NCBI GenBank assembly: GCA_016782225.1
Contig: JADDOW010000112.1
Coordinates: 52,058-116,057, forward strand
Reading direction: 5' to 3'
Source: Nitrososphaeraceae archaeon
GTDB lineage: Archaea; Thermoproteota; Nitrososphaeria; Nitrososphaerales; Nitrososphaeraceae
DNA length: 64,000 nucleotides
The position numbers and the translations under genes are program-made. The notes under the pieces are model-generated. The model searched no databases. It saw only the letters and a list, made by a program, of their open reading frames with translations, and was not told the DNA's origin. Shown here piece by piece: positions 20,219 to 30,345 of the stretch (positions are counted from its first letter, which is position 1; every line of letters begins with the position of its first letter).

Positions 20219-22048
20219 TCATCCACTTTCAAAAAGTTTTATTGCATTGAGATTATTGCTCAATATGGCGTTCAAAATCTTTCCTCCAGCTTCTGACTTT
20301 TTGTCAATCTTGAGTCTTGCTTTTTTCCCAATCAGATTGCTTAAGATTATTTCATCATCCAGAACTAAATTTATCTTTTTCCCAATCAAGTTATCGTCCA
20401 CTATAAAATAAATATGTGCTCCTGATTCAGTAACACTAAACTGCATCTCATCACCAATCTCTGGGTTTTTGGCTTCTACATCTATGCTTATTCCCAGCTT
20501 TTTCTCAATTTCTGAAATTGTGCTACCACCTTTACCGATTATTTTGGGGATTACTTCCTTATTCACTGAAATCTTGACTCTATCGTTTGAAACAATCCTG
20601 ATTTCAGCTTTGGAATCAAACCTGTTTATTATTTCTTTTATTTTCGCTTCTGCTAACTTGTTAATTTTGTTATTAGTATTCCCTGTTTTTTTATCTATGT
20701 TTTCTAAAGGAATTATGACATTTTCTTCCCCATAGGAATATATTTCATATTCTGTTTCCTTAGAAAAAAAATCTTTAATTTCCACTATGGGCCTTGCCAA
20801 ATCCTGTTCGGTCATTCCGGATGGTACTTTTACGGTAAGGTCCAATTCATAGATTTTTTTGATTTTCCCCTCTAAAATAAAAATGACTGTATCTATTATG
20901 TGGGGTATCATCCCCAACTCAATTTTACCGATAAATCTTTGGATCGCGTCTAATGCTTTACTGGCATGAATTACACCTATCATGCCTATTCCCGTCAATC
21001 TTAAATCTGCAAATAACTCAAAATCTTTAATCTTTCTCACCTCGTCAAAAATGGTGAAATCTGGCCTAACTAATAGGAGGAGGTCTGAAACTCTTTCATA
21101 ACCGTTCTTAAATGAGCCATATTGGACTACGCTATCTGGAACCTGCAAATCCCTAGGGGACTCCAATGTTTTTACCAATTTGTTTTTTAGAACATAGTGT
21201 TCAGCAATACTGCTGGCAAATGTACTTTTTCCAGACCCTGGTGGACCAGCTATTAGAATTCCTTCTGCCTCGTTAGATAGTCTGTTTATTAAATCATCAC
21301 TAATATCATAATCACTTAATGATAGTTTTCTTATTGGTCTCACTGCTGTGATCTCGATTTTGTTTGATATCGGTTGTTGAGTAATCACAATTCTGAGGTT
21401 CTTGTACATTATAACAAAACAACCTTCAAATGCGATTTCAATATTGGATATCCTTTTATTTTTTTTTACCGAAAATAAGAAATCTATTACTTTACCTAAG
21501 ATGGTTTTATCCAGTTTCTCGTTTGAGATTTTTTCTAACACAAAATTACCTGGTGTCCCTTTTTTAGCTAAAGGCTCTATTCCCTCTATTAGATGAACGC
21601 TCATTGTTCTCTCATCAAAATAACTCTCAATGTCATACTCTTCTGATATCTCCGTTTTTTTGTGAACATTTAGAATTCCTGTGGCATCTGCGACAAGATG
21701 CTGAATATAATCAGCAGTAAATAAAGTGGCATTTTCATTCTTTGCTATGTCGTTGATTATGGCATCTATTCTTCCATTCTTTGCTAATTTTATCTCAGCA
21801 AGGCTTGGCTTTTCTCCAACATAGTTAACATCAATTTTTTTTTCAATACTTTTCTCTCTGATTTTTTTTAACTCTAGCAGTCCGTCTGTGCCATACTCTT
21901 TTTGTTTACAGGCTTGCGATTGTAATTCATCAATTACTGCTCGAGGAATTATTATTTCATAATTTTCATTAATCTCGTCATTGTCAATTTTTTTGCTTAT
22001 TTCGCCATCTATTATAATGCTTGTGTCCAATACAATTTTTGTCTTCAA
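20219..22048 (-). CDS. PIN-domain / ATPase / KH-domain protein (archaeal PilT-like ATPase)
   Basis: N-terminal PIN (VLDTSIIIDG), GPPGSGKSTFASSIAEH Walker A, FDEV, KH-like VIPKIIGKGGSTISEIEKKLGI. Confidence 0.9.
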   Translation of the reverse strand: MKTKIVLDTSIIIDGEISKKIDNDEINENYEIIIPRAVIDELQSQACKQKEYGTDGLLELKKIREKSIEKKIDVNYVGEKPSLAEIKLAKNGRIDAIINDIAKNENATLFTADYIQHLVADATGILNVHKKTEISEEYDIESYFDERTMSVHLIEGIEPLAKKGTPGNFVLEKISNEKLDKTILGKVIDFLFSVKKNKRISNIEIAFEGCFVIMYKNLRIVITQQPISNKIEITAVRPIRKLSLSDYDISDDLINRLSNEAEGILIAGPPGSGKSTFASSIAEHYVLKNKLVKTLESPRDLQVPDSVVQYGSFKNGYERVSDLLLLVRPDFTIFDEVRKIKDFELFADLRLTGIGMIGVIHASKALDAIQRFIGKIELGMIPHIIDTVIFILEGKIKKIYELDLTVKVPSGMTEQDLARPIVEIKDFFSKETEYEIYSYGEENVIIPLENIDKKTGNTNNKINKLAEAKIKEIINRFDSKAEIRIVSNDRVKISVNKEVIPKIIGKGGSTISEIEKKLGISIDVEAKNPEIGDEMQFSVTESGAHIYFIVDDNLIGKKINLVLDDEIILSNLIGKKARLKIDKKSEAGGKILNAILSNNLNAIKLFESG

Positions 22049-22219
22049 TGTGATCTATAGTTTATTTATTGATTGAATTATTAAAAAAGGTTACTAGATG
22101 AAAGATTCAGATAACTTATTTTTTGCTGTCCGTTGCTGTATTATTGTTTTTAATACGTTAGCAATTTGTTAGGTATTAACAAGTTATATTATTGGGCTAA
22201 AAATATTATAATAGTTTAG

Positions 22220-23002
22220 TTGAGCAAGTTAGAAATTAGAAACATATCTAAAATATTCTCAATCAATAGTGACAAAGGTGAAAGAAACAAAGTTTTAGCT
22301 GTTAATAATGTAAATTTGTCAATTGAAGAAGGTGAATTTGTTTGCTTTGTCGGCCCTTCTGGATGTGGCAAATCCACACTATTGAACATTATTGCTGGAT
22401 TGGAAAAGCCTTCAAGTGGGGAGTTGGTGTTGAATGGGAGGCCGGTTTTTGAAACAGGACCTGACAGAATAATGGTATTTCAAGAAAATGCGTTGTTTCC
22501 TTGGTTAAGTGTGATTGATAACGTTGAATTCGGACTCAAGATGGTGGGTGTTGAAAAAGAAAAAAGGCAGAAGATCGCCATGCACTATCTAGATATGATG
22601 GATCTCGGTAAATTTGCCAAATCTTATACCTATCAGCTTTCTGGTGGCATGAAACAGAGGGTTGCCATATCCCGTGCTTTATCTATGGACCCCGATGTTT
22701 TGCTAATGGATGAACCGTTTGCTGCATTGGATTCTCAAACCCGTGATTTATTATTAGTTGAACTCCAATTAATATGGGCAAAAACTAGAAAAACAATAAT
22801 TTTTGTAACTCATAACATCTCTGAATCAATATGTCTAGGCGACAGGGTTGTTGTTTTTACCAAAAGACCCGCTTCTGTAAAGAAGGAGATAGTGGTTGAT
22901 TATCGAAGACCGCGGTTATCTGAGGATTCAAATTTATTTGAATATGCGAGATTAGTTTTGGATGAATTAAAAACCGAAATCATCCAAAGTAAAAAAAGTT
23001 AG
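22220..23002 (+). CDS. ABC transporter ATP-binding protein, NitT/TauT (SsuB/TauB) family
   Basis: GPSGCGKSTLLN Walker A, LSGGMKQRVAISRAL signature, LLMDEPFAALD; TTG start. Confidence 0.93.
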   Translation: MSKLEIRNISKIFSINSDKGERNKVLAVNNVNLSIEEGEFVCFVGPSGCGKSTLLNIIAGLEKPSSGELVLNGRPVFETGPDRIMVFQENALFPWLSVIDNVEFGLKMVGVEKEKRQKIAMHYLDMMDLGKFAKSYTYQLSGGMKQRVAISRALSMDPDVLLMDEPFAALDSQTRDLLLVELQLIWAKTRKTIIFVTHNISESICLGDRVVVFTKRPASVKKEIVVDYRRPRLSEDSNLFEYARLVLDELKTEIIQSKKS

Positions 23003-23781
23003 ATTTTACTAATTTTTTTTAATACCTCAACACCCTCATTGAAGTTATTTGGCGATGTAATTAACATCTGCTCCGTAATTTTCCCAATCTTGTAAATAAA
23101 TTCCAGAACGTTATCTTCGTATTCTTTCCAGTCAAGTCCAATCATTTTTGCAGCCTGAATGTTTTTTTTAGATGGTATCATTACACATGGAATCAATTTT
23201 ATTTTATGGGATTCCAATAACCCTTTTAGGTCTTTTACTTCTTGGAGCGTGTCAATTGATTGCGTTATCATTGCATAGGGATTTGACTTGGTTTTTTTTT
23301 TAAACTTTTTGAAATCAGATACCTTATTAGGTATTGATAAATTTAAATTTATCAACTTGTTATACCCTAAAGAGTTCAGCATTGTAACAACCTCTGTGGG
23401 TTTTGAAAGTGACCCTTTTGTAACAGCATTAATACTTATTCGGGGCTCATCACCCATAATAAACAATAGATCTTTTACATTCAAAGATATTGACTGGGTT
23501 GCAAATTGAATTATTGAGTTTATATTTCTGTCTCTTGTCCTAACACTACAGCTAACATTGATGTCTGCATTGTTTATGTTCTCCCTTATCAAAGCAGCTC
23601 CGTGGATACTAGAAATTCTAGGTATTCCTAAAACTGAATCCGTAATGTGTATAGATTTGGTAAATTCCAGGATTGACCGGCTCCTGTCCAAAAACTTTTC
23701 AATTTCTTGAGATAATGTATCCATATGTATGTTTGAACCGTAAAAAATTTTAGGCGGATTAAGTTCATAAATAATTTCCAT
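22999..23781 (-). CDS. Methylenetetrahydrofolate reductase-family TIM barrel protein (short)
   Basis: SIHITDSVLGIPRISSIHGAALI, SVRTRDRNINSI, DLLFIMGDEPRI. Confidence 0.75.
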   Translation of the reverse strand: MEIIYELNPPKIFYGSNIHMDTLSQEIEKFLDRSRSILEFTKSIHITDSVLGIPRISSIHGAALIRENINNADINVSCSVRTRDRNINSIIQFATQSISLNVKDLLFIMGDEPRISINAVTKGSLSKPTEVVTMLNSLGYNKLINLNLSIPNKVSDFKKFKKKTKSNPYAMITQSIDTLQEVKDLKGLLESHKIKLIPCVMIPSKKNIQAAKMIGLDWKEYEDNVLEFIYKIGKITEQMLITSPNNFNEGVEVLKKISKI

Positions 23782-23861
23782 CTTTTATTTTACATTAAGG
23801 AGTTTATTATATATAAAAAAAAAGTTTTTTAGATATTTTATGGTTTATATCTTTTGTATTA

Positions 23862-24449
23862 TTGATATCCGAAAAACAATTCTATGATTTACTTTTAAAT
23901 AGTGAAAGATTAAAAATTACCTCGGATAAGGATATCCTGAATATAAACAACCTAAACGTCGGGAAAATTTTTTCTAGTGTGTTGGTTATTATCCATTTTC
24001 CAGATAAAATCCCCTCAGTAATTCTAACCAAGCGTAGTTCTTTTTTAACTAATCATTCAGGGGAAATATCATTTCCCGGTGGTAAATTTTCATCCAATGA
24101 CAAAACAATTTTGGATACAGCAATTAGGGAGACATATGAGGAGATAGGTATTGTTGTAGACAAAAAAAAAGTTATTGGATGCCTACAACCCACATATACT
24201 TACACTTCTAAAATATTGATATATCCTTTTGTTGCTTTAGAAGAAATAATATCTGATAATCTTAAACCAAATGTGGAGGTCGAGCAAATTATTAGTCTAC
24301 CTATCGAAAAATTAATTAGATCTTTTTCTGAGGATGAGTTTCATTCAACTAAAAAATATCGAATGTTCAAATTTTTGGTCGAGGAGTATAAAATTTGGGG
24401 TGCTACAGCAAGGATATTAAAAGACTTGCTTGATGTTATAAAGGTATGA
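23862..24449 (+). CDS. NUDIX hydrolase (CoA pyrophosphatase-like)
   Basis: EISFPGGKFSSNDKTILDTAIRETYEEIGI Nudix box. Confidence 0.88.
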   Translation: MISEKQFYDLLLNSERLKITSDKDILNINNLNVGKIFSSVLVIIHFPDKIPSVILTKRSSFLTNHSGEISFPGGKFSSNDKTILDTAIRETYEEIGIVVDKKKVIGCLQPTYTYTSKILIYPFVALEEIISDNLKPNVEVEQIISLPIEKLIRSFSEDEFHSTKKYRMFKFLVEEYKIWGATARILKDLLDVIKV

Positions 24450-24455
24450 CGGATA

Positions 24456-25496
24456 TTATTCATATCCAAGCTGATCTAATATTTCTATAAATTTTTTATT
24501 AAATTCAAAGGTGGACAAATTTCCACCAATGTCTTTTGTTTTTGTGTTGTTTAAAAAGATTTTATCCACGGCTTTATCAATTTTTATTGACTGGTTCAGT
24601 ATGATTTTATCATTGTATTTTTCACCCAGCCATTCAAACATCATTTTCAGTGCCAAAATAAAAGATGTGGGATTGGCAATATTCTTGCCTGCAATATCGA
24701 AGGCAGCACCATGAACAGGTTCAAACATGGCAAATTTATCTCCAATATTTGCAGCTGGAGCCAAACCTATGCTTCCAGTAATTTGTGCCGCTTCATCTGA
24801 AATTATATCCCCAAACAAATTCGTTGTTAAAATTATATCAAATCGATTAGGGTTCCTTACCAGCTCCATGGAACAAGCGTCAACATACATCTCCTCTACA
24901 TCTATATCAGGAAATTGTTTTGATATTTCTTTGGCTGTATCAATAAAGAGCCTATCGCTTTTTCTTAATACATTGGATTTGTGAACTATTGTTACCTTTT
25001 TATTTGCTCTTTTGCTTGCCAATTTGAAACCATATTCAGAAATCTTTCTAGAAGCTTCCCTGCTTGTTTTTCTTAAAGAGATAACAGTGTTTTCATCAGA
25101 AAAAAACTCCCATCCTACATAGAGATCTTCTGTGTTTTCTCTAACTGTTATCAAATCTACGTTTTTTGATATGGCTGGGATGTTAGGATAGTTTTTTGAC
25201 GGGCGAATGTTTGCAAATAATTTAAAATACCTTCTTAAAACCAAAACAACATCAGCGGCAGATTCCCCAACGGGTGATTTCAAACAAGCTTGGGAGTCTT
25301 TTATTATGCTAAATGATGATTCTGGTAATGCTGAATTGAATTTCAATAGTGCATTGTCCCCTGCCTCTACTTTTTGTATTTCAAATTTCAAAGAGGATGA
25401 TTTATCGTGTATGTTAATTAATAATCTATTTACGCATTCAGAAAGTTCGGGTCCTATTCCATCGCCTACCAGCAATGAAATTCTATAAGTTGTCAT
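24456..25496 (-). CDS. leuB: 3-isopropylmalate / isocitrate-type dehydrogenase
   Basis: LLVGDGIGPELS, NIRPSKNYP, VRENTEDLYVGWE, NLFGDIISDEAAQITGSIGLAPAANIGD, EPVHGAAFDIAGKNIANPTS; downstream of leuA. Confidence 0.9.
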   Translation of the reverse strand: MTTYRISLLVGDGIGPELSECVNRLLINIHDKSSSLKFEIQKVEAGDNALLKFNSALPESSFSIIKDSQACLKSPVGESAADVVLVLRRYFKLFANIRPSKNYPNIPAISKNVDLITVRENTEDLYVGWEFFSDENTVISLRKTSREASRKISEYGFKLASKRANKKVTIVHKSNVLRKSDRLFIDTAKEISKQFPDIDVEEMYVDACSMELVRNPNRFDIILTTNLFGDIISDEAAQITGSIGLAPAANIGDKFAMFEPVHGAAFDIAGKNIANPTSFILALKMMFEWLGEKYNDKIILNQSIKIDKAVDKIFLNNTKTKDIGGNLSTFEFNKKFIEILDQLGYE

Positions 25497-25520
25497 AATG
25501 GTATGAAAACAGAAACATTG

Positions 25521-27056
25521 TCAATTAACTTGATTATCCTTTTCCAATAAATTTTTTAGCATGCTTGTATTTATGGCGTCAATTACAGCTTGTACTGATG
25601 TTACTACTATATCTTTGCCGGATTTTCGTGAGGATATTACGTTACCTTCCTTATCTTCCACTTTGACTGAAACCTCTGCAGAAGCATCTGAACCTCCTGT
25701 GATTGAATCCAGTTTGTATTCTCTGATCTTTATGCTGGCAATATCATTGGCAATGGTTTGGATTGCCTTTAGTACCGCATCAACTGGACCTACACCTGTT
25801 TCTGATGCAATAAAGTCTTTGTCATGTATATTTAACTTTACGACAGCTGTAGGGATGATATGTAGACCCGTAACTATATGAAACTCGTTTAGTTTGAATT
25901 TTCCGTCAAATTTCTTGTTTTTTATTACTTCGGATGCTATGGATAATAAATCTGATGTTGTTATCGCTTGCCCCGAGTCAGCTATTATCTTTTGTTTATC
26001 TACAATTTGTTTTAACTGTTCATCTGTAGTCCTAAGGGCAAACTCGTCTAATATTGATTTGATGCCGTGCGCTCCGGCATGTTTTCCCGCTTGTAGCCAT
26101 CTCTTTCGACCGACCAAATCGGGGCTAATTGGTTCATATGTAAGAGGATTATTTAGTACTCCGTGGGTATGAATCCCTGATTCATGACCAAATGCGTTTT
26201 CGCCAATTATTGCTTTGTTTGGTTGAACGATTATTCCCATAGTGTTTGAAACAAACTTTGAAACATCATACAAAATAGTTGTTCTGATGTTGTGTCTGTA
26301 GTTATAAAGGCACTGTAATGCCATTACCACTTCCTCAAGTGATGCATTCCCTGCTCTTTCGCCCAATCCATTTATGGTTACATGTGCACAGGATGCCCCT
26401 GCTTCAAATCCTGCAATGGAATTTGCAACGGCAAGGCCAAAATCATTATGGCAATGCACACTTACAGGTAAGTGGGTGTTCTCGATTACGTCATTTACTA
26501 GTTCGGAGATATACTTTGGAGTGGAATACCCTACTGTATCTGGGATGTCTATTCTATCTGCACCAGCCTCCGCTACTGCTCTGAATACTCTATTAAGGAA
26601 CTGCCTGTCCGATCTTGTGGCGTCTTCTGCAGAGAACTCGACTTTTAGGCCATGCTTTTTGGCGTACTCCACAGCGGATACCGCTTTGTCCAAAACCTGT
26701 TCTCTTGTCATTTTTAGTTTATATTGTAGGTGGATATCTGATGTTGCAATAAAAGTGTGAATGTATCTTAAATCACAATCAATTGCCATGTCTATATCAT
26801 TTCGAATTGTTCGGGCTAGACCGCATATGTCCGCCTTTAGTCCCATCTTACAGATTTTTTTTATCGCTTCTACCTCTCCCGGAGACACTACAGGAAATCC
26901 CGCCTCTATTGCGTCAACTCCAAGATCATCAAGCTTCATTGCGATGTCTATTTTCTGAGATGGAGAAACTGAAACCCCTGGGGTCTGTTCCCCATCTCTC
27001 AGTGTGGTATCAAAAATTCTGACCTTTCGGCCATTAGAGCTCATCATTGATTGCAC
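25521..27056 (-). CDS. leuA: 2-isopropylmalate synthase
   Basis: RIFDTTLRDGEQTPGVS, SVHCHNDFGLAVANS, NGLGERAGNASLEE, GIHTHGVL, C-terminal regulatory domain. Confidence 0.94.
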   Translation of the reverse strand: MQSMMSSNGRKVRIFDTTLRDGEQTPGVSVSPSQKIDIAMKLDDLGVDAIEAGFPVVSPGEVEAIKKICKMGLKADICGLARTIRNDIDMAIDCDLRYIHTFIATSDIHLQYKLKMTREQVLDKAVSAVEYAKKHGLKVEFSAEDATRSDRQFLNRVFRAVAEAGADRIDIPDTVGYSTPKYISELVNDVIENTHLPVSVHCHNDFGLAVANSIAGFEAGASCAHVTINGLGERAGNASLEEVVMALQCLYNYRHNIRTTILYDVSKFVSNTMGIIVQPNKAIIGENAFGHESGIHTHGVLNNPLTYEPISPDLVGRKRWLQAGKHAGAHGIKSILDEFALRTTDEQLKQIVDKQKIIADSGQAITTSDLLSIASEVIKNKKFDGKFKLNEFHIVTGLHIIPTAVVKLNIHDKDFIASETGVGPVDAVLKAIQTIANDIASIKIREYKLDSITGGSDASAEVSVKVEDKEGNVISSRKSGKDIVVTSVQAVIDAINTSMLKNLLEKDNQVN

Positions 27057-27567
27057 CTCTCGCCAATGCTGATACCCCAGTTCGAGCTACTTGTATTATT
27101 CCATAGCTTGAGACTAGGTTTTTAAAAGCGTCAATCTTATCTGGAGTTCCTATTAGTTCAACTGTAATGGTTTCATTGCTAATGTCCATTATATTTCCCC
27201 TGTATATTGATGCAAAGTTGGCTATCTCGATTCTCGTCGTTGGATCTTTCGCATTCATCTTAATCAGGGCTAGTTCTCTGTATACTGCGTTTTCTTTGTC
27301 TAAAACGTTAACTTGGATTACATCAATTGTTTTTCTTAATTGTTTTACTAGTTGTTCCAATGTTTTTACGTCTGATTTAGTTGTTATGGTCATTCTGGAT
27401 AAGTCCGGTTTTTCAGTGATTCCGACAGTAATGCTTTCAATGTTGAAGTTTCTTGACCTAAAAAGATTAGTAATTCTAAACAAAACCCCGGGTTTGTTTT
27501 CTACAATAACTGACAAGATATAGAGGGTGGTATTGCTAATGTTTGTAAAAATGGGTTTGCTATCCAT
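27034..27567 (-). CDS. ilvN: Acetolactate synthase small subunit
   Basis: YILSVIVENKPGVLFRITNLFRSRNFNIESITVG ACT domain; overlaps leuA start. Confidence 0.95.
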   Translation of the reverse strand: MDSKPIFTNISNTTLYILSVIVENKPGVLFRITNLFRSRNFNIESITVGITEKPDLSRMTITTKSDVKTLEQLVKQLRKTIDVIQVNVLDKENAVYRELALIKMNAKDPTTRIEIANFASIYRGNIMDISNETITVELIGTPDKIDAFKNLVSSYGIIQVARTGVSALARGAINDEL

Positions 27568-27573
27568 ATAAGA

Positions 27574-29265
27574 TCATGCACCTACGACCATATCTTTTAA
27601 CCCTGTACCTGGGGCAACAAATGGGTACACATCTTCATTGGGGTCAATTGGAATATCGATTACTGTAGCTATATTTGAATTTACGGCGGTTTTTACTGCC
27701 TTTTCTAACTCCTCCATTGACTGAACACGAATACCCTGAGCACCATATGCTTCTGCAATTTTGCAATAATCCGGAGTGTTCTTTTGGTGTACTCCGCTAT
27801 ATCTCCTGTTGTAGAAGGTACGCTGCCACTGGGCAACCATTCCTAACATGTAGTTATTTAGTATAAAAACAATTACGGGAAGATCTTCTAGAACTGATAC
27901 CGCCAGTGAATTTTCAGTCATATTAAATGAGCCGTCGCCTGCAATATCTACTACAGGAACGTTATTTCTCGCAGCTTTTGCTCCAATCGATGCCGGAAAC
28001 CCAAAACCCATAGTTCCTAATCCTGTAGAACTAAAGAATGTGCCTGGCGTAATGACATCAAAATGCAAAGATGCCCACATTTGACATTGACCCACTTCAG
28101 TTGTAACTATTCCGTCTGCGGGTAATATTTCCCTTAATTTTTTTAAAGCTTTTTTAGCCGTAATTTCCCTTGAATAGTCCTTTAGGGTATCTTCATAATA
28201 TGATACTAATTCTTTTTTTCTGTTTAGCCATTGCTTAGAAACCTCTTCGTCGGATTTGAATGTTTTTGGTATCATTTTAATTAATGTTCTCAATGATGAT
28301 TTTACGTCACCAATTACCGCTGCGTTTACTGCTTTGTTTTTGCCTATTTCAGCTGGATCTATGTCAAAATGAATTACGTTGATGTCTTTACCAAATTCGT
28401 CGAATCTTCCTACTGTCCTATCGGAAAACCTGGCACCTATTGCCATTATGCAATCTGCCTCAAGTATCATTCTATTTGCCTCAGCATGTCCGTGCATACC
28501 TATAGGCCCTAAAGCTAAATGATGGTTTTCAGGAAACGCCCCTTTACCTTTGAATGTTGTGACTACGGGAATTGTTAGCAACTCCGCCAGTGCCTGCAAC
28601 TCCGAAAAAGCACCTGAAAGAATCACCCCGCCGCCTGCCATAATTACGGGTTTTTCCGCCTTCAACAGCATTTCGCAAGCCTTATTTATCTCTGATAAGT
28701 CAGGATCAACAACTGGATTATATCCTCTAACCTTTATGTATTCTGGAAAATCTATCTTTGTTACTTGCTGTTGTATGTCTTTTGGAATGTCAATTAGCAC
28801 GGGACCTGGCCTCCCACTTTCAGCAATATAGAATGACTTTTTGACCATCTCAGGTATCTCGGAGGCATGTCTGGGCTGAAAAGCATATTTTGTACAGGGA
28901 TTAGTTATTCCAATAATGTCAATTTCCTGAAAAGCGTCTTTTCCTATCATTGGTAATGCCACTTGGCCGGTTACAGCTACAATTGGGGCAGAATCAGCAT
29001 AGGCTGTGGCGATTCCGGTTACAAGATTGGTCGCTCCTGGCCCTGAGGTGGCAAAACATACCCCTGCCTTTCTTTTTATTCTAGCATATCCATCAGCCAT
29101 ATGAGCGGCAGATTGCTCATGCCTAACCAATATGTGTCTTATTTTGGAGTCAACTAATGCATCATAAATTGGAAGATTGGCTCCTCCAGGAAGACCAAAG
29201 ATATACTCTACCTTTTCTCTTTCTAAGGCAGATAATAATGCAGATGCGCCAGATATTTCACTCAT
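27574..29265 (-). CDS. ilvB: Acetolactate synthase large subunit
   Basis: FGLPGGANLPIYDAL, RHEQSAAHMADGYAR, TSGPGATNLVTGIATAY, GDGSFNMTENSLAV...NNYMLGMVAQWQ. Confidence 0.97.
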   Translation of the reverse strand: MSEISGASALLSALEREKVEYIFGLPGGANLPIYDALVDSKIRHILVRHEQSAAHMADGYARIKRKAGVCFATSGPGATNLVTGIATAYADSAPIVAVTGQVALPMIGKDAFQEIDIIGITNPCTKYAFQPRHASEIPEMVKKSFYIAESGRPGPVLIDIPKDIQQQVTKIDFPEYIKVRGYNPVVDPDLSEINKACEMLLKAEKPVIMAGGGVILSGAFSELQALAELLTIPVVTTFKGKGAFPENHHLALGPIGMHGHAEANRMILEADCIMAIGARFSDRTVGRFDEFGKDINVIHFDIDPAEIGKNKAVNAAVIGDVKSSLRTLIKMIPKTFKSDEEVSKQWLNRKKELVSYYEDTLKDYSREITAKKALKKLREILPADGIVTTEVGQCQMWASLHFDVITPGTFFSSTGLGTMGFGFPASIGAKAARNNVPVVDIAGDGSFNMTENSLAVSVLEDLPVIVFILNNYMLGMVAQWQRTFYNRRYSGVHQKNTPDYCKIAEAYGAQGIRVQSMEELEKAVKTAVNSNIATVIDIPIDPNEDVYPFVAPGTGLKDMVVGA

Positions 29266-29465
29266 TAATTATCAAAACAACTCCTAACTAAAATATTTAA
29301 AATTTAGATTGGTAAAAAATTTTTAAACGAAAATATAATGCCATATGTTATGTCATAATTAGCTGATTTTTCCAATACCATTGAATGTCTGTTCTTTGTT
29401 TTAATTTATACGTTTTGTTGATAATTGACTTGAGATAAAAAGATAAAATTTACCTAGTTTATTTG

Positions 29466-30305
29466 TCATTGCTTTTTGTTTTCGATTTGTTTTTCGTATT
29501 GGATTTTGCTGTTTGCCTTGGATTCTGTTACAAATAGATCATAGGCCTCCTGGAAATTGTAATTCTCATGTACTATTGATCTTATTGCTTTGATCATCGC
29601 AACAGGATGGTCTGATTGCCAAATGTTTCTCCCCATATCTACACCAGACGCACCATCATTTATCGCGTCAAAAGTCAATTGCAATGCGTCTCTCTCGGAA
29701 GTTTTTTTGCCTCCCGCTATAATTATAGGAATAGGGCAGCTTTCAACCACCTTTGTAAAATCTTTGCAATAATATGTTTTTACTATGTGCGCTCCCAGCT
29801 CAGATGCTATTCTGCATGCCAATCCCAAATATCTTGAATCCCTGGACATTTCTTTCCCAACTGCAGTTACGGCCAAAACAGGGATTCCGTATTTTTCCCC
29901 ATTGTCGACCAATTTCGATAAATTAGATAGTGTTTGAGACTCGTATTTGCTACCTATAAAAATGGATAATGCCAGACATGAGGCATTCAATTTAATTGAT
30001 TCTTCTATGGATGTGACAATTGTTTCCTTAGATAGATCTTCCCCAATAATGCTTGAACCCCCTGAAACTCTTAAAACTATTGGTACGTTGCTTTCCGGGG
30101 GCACGGAAGTTCTTAGGATACCTCTTGTAAGCATTATGGAATCTGCGTGATTTAATAATGGCTTTATGGTCTCCCTTGGGTTTTCAAGCCTTTCTGTAGG
30201 TCCTAGAAAATAACCATGATCCACTGCCAGCATAACACAGCGACCATTATCTGGTTTAATTATTTTTGAAAATCTGTTTTTCATTCCCCAATCCATTTGA
30301 TTCAC
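29466..30305 (-). CDS. LsrF/DeoC-FbaB-type class I aldolase family protein
   Basis: MDWGMKNRFSKIIKPDNGRCVMLAVDHGYFLGPTERLENP...TRGILR..VPP; IIAGGKKTSERDAL; GASGVDMGRNIWQSDHPVAM. Confidence 0.87.
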   Translation of the reverse strand: MNQMDWGMKNRFSKIIKPDNGRCVMLAVDHGYFLGPTERLENPRETIKPLLNHADSIMLTRGILRTSVPPESNVPIVLRVSGGSSIIGEDLSKETIVTSIEESIKLNASCLALSIFIGSKYESQTLSNLSKLVDNGEKYGIPVLAVTAVGKEMSRDSRYLGLACRIASELGAHIVKTYYCKDFTKVVESCPIPIIIAGGKKTSERDALQLTFDAINDGASGVDMGRNIWQSDHPVAMIKAIRSIVHENYNFQEAYDLFVTESKANSKIQYEKQIENKKQ

Positions 30306-30345
30306 TTCTATTGTCTTTCTTTGGATATTATAAAAATTTTAGTAA

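Noticed and set aside
26318-27022. Overlapping plus-strand ORFs of 88, 128, 65 and 79 aa
   Set aside because: Antisense to leuA; low-complexity shadow ORFs.
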